Part shown: positions 8,066 to 11,679 of the stretch, in pieces
Numbering within the stretch: position 1 is the first letter of the stretch
Layout of the letters: each line of letters opens with the position of its first letter
NCBI GenBank assembly: GCA_001970855.1
Contig: LSSN01005852.1
Coordinates: 1-11,679, forward strand
Direction: 5' to 3'
Source: Smittium culicis
Lineage: Eukaryota; Kickxellomycota; Harpellomycetes; Harpellales; Legeriomycetaceae
Length of the DNA stretch: 11,679 nucleotides
Made by a program: the position numbers and the translations under genes
Notes under the pieces: model-generated
Seen by the model: the letters and a program-made list of their open reading frames with translations, nothing else
Told to the model about the DNA's origin: nothing
Databases searched by the model: none

Positions 8066-9942
8066 AAATTAGTCAATCTCTAAATAGCTCGATTAATTAT
8101 AACATATTTATCAATTTTTTTCAAGAGAGTTTATTAAACATAAATTAAAAATATAAAAAAGACTATTGAAAAATATTTAAAAAGTTAATAAAAATATTAC
8201 AAAAATAATTTTTCAACCAACCCCCCTCCGCCACTGTAGCAGTTCACTACCCATCTGCGTATTGGCTCAAGGTTATCTATTGATAATTTTAAAAATCAAA
8301 GAAAGTGTTTTAATCCTTTCCCACCCAACACTATTTAAATTTAAACACTTATTGATTCGTTTATGAATTATAAGTATATTTGTTATTTGCAGCTATTCAA
8401 CAATAAATAAATTATTAAAATAGTCACGGGATTAAAATATTTTATTTGAACGCTGTTGGCTACATTTTGTTGCCAAAAAAAGCCTACTGCCCCTGAAGAG
8501 TTATTAAAAATTTTTGTAAAAAATCTGGCGCCTCAAAGGTAAAAACATACTAATTAAGCGCAGAGAAATTACTAGGTTAATATAAATTATGCTTGCATTT
8601 TATGATTTGCTAAAGGCTTGATTAAATAGAGCTAGAATTTTTTCTATGTATATAAATTGATTGGTTGCAGGGAGAGGGAGAGAGGCTATCAATGATTGAT
8701 CAGAAGGAAATATTTTATTAGCCTAATGGATGCATATCTATAAATATTCACATTCCACTGTCATTCAATTAATAAAAGGTGATATATTTAGTAGAAAATA
8801 GCAAAAAAAATAGTAATCATATTTTTTCATATAAGCTAATACTAATAATGTTTTTTTTTATTTTAATTCTAATCGCATAAAAACTTAAGGTATCACTCGC
8901 CGGTTCAGAATATCATGTATGAGCTTTACAGCTTTATATTTGATGACTCCAGATCGTTAGGTTTTATTTCCTCCCGTTGCTCTTAATTTTTAATGTTTGT
9001 TACTTATTATATAATTTCACTGAGCGCTAATATTAATAATAGAGAATTAGTGCTACCCATGTATAATACAATTAGCAACTACTGGCTTATATCATAAGCT
9101 TTATTTAAAGTTTACAAATACATTTTCACATTCTATGATAGTGGGCTCATTGAATTTACCTTCCTCCAATTTCAAAACATACTACAATATCAAACAATTT
9201 TAAAAGTAATATCCTTAGGTACAATACAGCATTACAAGAAATAAATTATTTTTAGTTATTGAAATAAAATCTTGGGGCTTATTTGGAAATTTATCAGGCT
9301 AAATAAAATTTTATTTTGGAATACCATAATAACCAATTATCAGATAAATTTCAATATTTTTGTGAATTAATGTTTTTTTTTATATTTTTTAACAAGCAAT
9401 GCTAAAAAAATTATACTGTCAGACCAGATTTTTTGTCTTACTGCCTTTATATATTAAAACTCCGAAACTAATAAAAGAGTTTCTTGAAAATTGTATATTA
9501 ATTACAAATTAGTATGTAAAATAGTCATTTTTTCCAACGATCTAATAACTGTACACAAAATTAAAGATCAATTTTCGTCATCTATATAGAATTTAGAAAT
9601 TTATTAAGTTTCCAAGTTTTTATTTTCAACACAATGCACTATAATAAATATTAGATTTCGAAGAAGAGAGAGTCATATCACAGCTTAACAAAATAGTTCA
9701 TAAAACTTAAAATTATTAGTAATTTTGTACATGCTTCTTTATTTTAAATTTTATTGTTTTTATAAATATTCTTATCTTTAGCATTATATATATAATTTAT
9801 ACTAAAATTATATAATTAAATTAATTAATTTGAATAATTTGAATAATATCTTAATTTAATATTATAATCACGTTGATTTGTATAATTTTTACATGTTATG
9901 TTATGGAGCTAAAAATAAGATATTTTATAAAACGATAAGTAG
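8066..9942. other. AT-rich non-coding stretch between element 2 and the P450 gene
   Basis: I see no supported gene here. The first part may hide the missing right ITR of element 2. A short C-rich patch lies at 8219-8232 (aacccccctccgcc), and a purine run at 8670-8684 (gggagagggagagag). Long AT-only tracts with tttgaataa repeats lie at 9780-9870, just downstream of the P450 stop. On the minus strand an AATAAA word at about 9738-9743 could serve as the P450 polyadenylation signal, but such words are common by chance in DNA this rich in A and T. Confidence 0.5.
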
Positions 9943-11670
9943 TTAGAAAACACTACGAGAAAACTCGATGTTACAGTCACGCTCTGGAAAGGCTGGAGAA
10001 AGGACAAAGTATGCTTTGGTATCATATAACTTGGGTTCATAGTTTCTTCTTGGGTCAAGGTTACTTGGATTGCAAACTGAGCCATTAATTAATCTAAAAT
10101 CGTAATCACGTAATATGTTTGGAAGAACAGTAAGCATTTCAAGCCATGCTAAATTTCTTCCTGGGCAAATTCTTACACCATGAGAAAACGTTGCTACTTC
10201 TTTTCTGAGATTTTCGCCTTCAGGTCCCATGAATCTGTCAGGATAAAATGAGTCCGGAGATTTCCAAAAATCAGGGTTTTTGTTTGTTCCTTCTATGAAT
10301 ATATCAATTTTGGTACCTTTGGGGATAGGTATTCCGGATAGCTCGAGATCATTAATATTGTTGTCTCTACTCAATACCCCAGCTGACACAGGCATAAATC
10401 TTAATGTTTCATAAATAGTTGAGACTAAGTAGCTTAATTTTTCTTTAGCTTCTTGATGTCTTATAACTTTTGATTTATCAGGAAAATTTGATCTTACTTC
10501 ATCTGTAACTCTTTTATATATAATTGGATATAACATATAAGTGTGTAAAAGGTGTGTCATAGTTAAACTGGTTGTATCAGTTCCACCTATTAACATGACA
10601 AGTGTTTCAGATATTAATTCCTCTCCTGATAATTTTTTATTATTGGTAGTGTTAATTGAATTTAAATACATCTGCAAAATATCGGGGATACCATTAATTT
10701 CATTTTGTTCTAATTCTTTCTTTCGTATGTTAATTGAATCCTCTATGAACTTTAAAAGAATTTCACGGTCTCTTTTTAAGTTTGGGAAAGCGAAAGGTAT
10801 ATATTTTAAAGGCCTAAAAGACAAATTCTACACAAGTTTTATAATAAAAAGTTTAGAAAAGATCGCTTCCAAATTATTATACTAAAAAGTACAAATATGT
10901 CTAAACTATTTATAATTATATTCTCTTCTAGACAAATAGAGGGTATACTTACTATTCCTGTTAGCTTAACAGTTGAATTAATACATTTCAAAAATTCACT
11001 TTTATTCGTATCTATTGCGCCAAAGCTACGACCAAAACAAAGTTTACTTATAATATCAGAGGTCGAGCTTTGGAATATGAAGTGATAATTGAATTTGTTA
11101 TCTCCCGAATCTAATATGTTATCCAGTTTTTTTTTCAAGTTAGATATTCCATATTGCAGCACAATATCTTCCACCTGATCCAGTCCAGTTTGTGTAAATG
11201 CCGGACCTACCTGCCTTCTCTAATAATTTATAGGCAACGTGATTAATACAATTTCATTTAATTAACGGAAACAGCTTTTATAATTTACCCTCATTCGGTT
11301 GAAATCCTCGCTATTAGTAGAAAATAGATTCTGCTGAGGTACTACATTTCCTTCATAAGCTCCACTTTTTGAGTATTTATAGGATGCTAAAACTTTCTTT
11401 ACGTCACTCGGATTTGTAAAGGATACTCTCTTCGGGGCTATTATTAAAAAAAGAGAATATAGGTTAGAAAATCCTAATAATTTTAGATTGGAAATCAGAA
11501 TATATATACTTGCATATTCTAATTACTGATCCGTATTTTCTGTGAAGTTTGAGTAGTATTTTGTTAAGATTTCCGCTTAATGATATCAATGACAGAGGTA
11601 ATGAAGAAATCTTTGCCCACCAAGGCCCAGGTACGTTTTTTAGAGGATCGATGAACATTAAGTAAATTAC
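9943..11670 (-). CDS. Cytochrome P450 monooxygenase, four visible exons, 5' end outside window
   Basis: Exons on the minus strand are 11670-11514, 11437-11289, 11219-10953 and 10827-9943. Joined, they give 485 residues plus TAA. P450s insert one oxygen atom from O2 into a substrate with electrons from a reductase, usually at the endoplasmic reticulum. Landmarks are the proline-rich hinge PLKNVPGPWW (about 9-18), VIRIS-PKRVSF spanning intron 1, the C-helix MRRRQVGPAF, the I-helix oxygen-binding motif GGTDTT (272-277), the K-helix ETLR (331-334), PDRF (387-390) and the haem-binding loop FSHGVRICPG (405-414) with Cys412 as the iron ligand. All key residues are present. The membrane anchor is absent. 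A TTTTTTTAG acceptor at 11679-11671, followed by in-frame VIYL before Met, suggests that an upstream exon encodes it, so the ATG at 11658 is probably not the start. A fungal microsomal P450 is likely; family and substrate cannot be told. Confidence 0.93.
10828..10952 (-). other. P450 intron (125 nt, phase 0) with two possible acceptors
   Basis: The donor is a consensus GTAAGT. The acceptor GTGTAG at 10829-10828 gives an open join, TGI to NLSFRPLKYIPF, with normal-looking spacing to the IPF motif. A nearer acceptor, CTTTTTAG at 10883-10882, would make a 71-nt intron like its neighbours. It adds 17 residues and then meets an in-frame TAG at 10830-10828. I chose the longer intron because it leaves the protein intact. 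Confidence 0.7.
11220..11288 (-). other. P450 intron (69 nt, phase 0)
   Basis: The donor is GTAAAT after ATG AGG and the acceptor is TTATTAG. Splicing joins NRMR to RRQVGPAF, rebuilding the basic C-helix motif of P450s. A second acceptor 9 nt further in (GGCAG) would also keep frame but would remove three residues, including two arginines. Confidence 0.8.
11438..11513 (-). other. P450 intron with GC donor (76 nt)
   Basis: The donor reads GCAAGT in place of GTAAGT, with acceptor AATAATAG and a branch-like TTCTAAC upstream of a T-rich tract. Joining at these sites makes a Ser codon across the junction and gives VIRIS followed by PKRVSF, the usual P450 wording for this region. The nearest alternative, donor GTATAT with an acceptor inside CGAAGAG, keeps frame but gives ICKVSF and fits the family less well. 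Confidence 0.8.
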
Positions 11671-11679
11671 CTAAAAAAA

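Noticed and set aside
8219..8340. C-rich patches as a possible right ITR border of element 2
   Set aside because: They recall the cccacccaccc stretch at 577-587 in element 1, but no adjoining ITR sequence could be aligned beyond a few bases.
10541..11085. Plus-strand frames opposite the P450 exons
   Set aside because: They are antisense to exons with clear P450 motifs, and their residues do not resemble any domain.

Overview
The window looks like a stretch of nuclear DNA from an AT-rich fungus. A cytochrome P450 gene of fungal type, split by short (69-125 nt) introns, sits at the right end. The rest is dominated by DIRS-type (tyrosine-recombinase) retrotransposon sequence. DIRS elements with this kind of protein are best known from early-diverging fungi such as Mucoromycota and relatives. 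That placement is inference; nothing here fixes the species. Trp is encoded by TGG in the intact genes, so the standard nuclear code applies.

Layout. (1) 1-808: the right end of a fairly fresh DIRS element. It has an open tyrosine-recombinase C-terminus (2-472), an internal complementary region (ICR, 477-575) and a right inverted terminal repeat (ITR, 603-808). The last 70 nt of the ITR are matched, inverted, by the ICR with one mismatch. This is the arrangement expected for replication through a circular intermediate. (2) 809-4104: very AT-rich DNA with no supported gene. It holds a decayed tandem repeat of about 133 bp (1991 to about 2530), a GATA-like microsatellite and a group of small hairpins (3104-3237). 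(3) 4105 to about 8065: a second, older and heavily mutated DIRS element of a related family. It has a left ITR (4105-4283), a Gag-like ORF1 ruin, a reverse transcriptase/RNase H ruin with a degraded methyltransferase-like tail, a tyrosine-recombinase ruin, and an ICR remnant that still pairs with the left end (28 of 31 positions). Its right ITR is not recognisable. (4) 8066-9942: AT-rich DNA with no supported gene. (5) 9943-11670, minus strand: a P450 gene with four visible exons. Its 5' part, expected to hold the membrane anchor, lies beyond the right edge of the window.

The two DIRS copies explain each other. The right ITR of the first is an inverted relative of the left ITR of the second, and their recombinase reading frames align through several frameshifts in the older copy. 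The P450 appears to be an ordinary host gene next to a repeat-rich, gene-poor block. Its points of interest are an intron with a GC donor and an intron with two competing acceptors. I found no convincing sign of a wholly new system; the best-supported unusual structure is the ICR/ITR pair.
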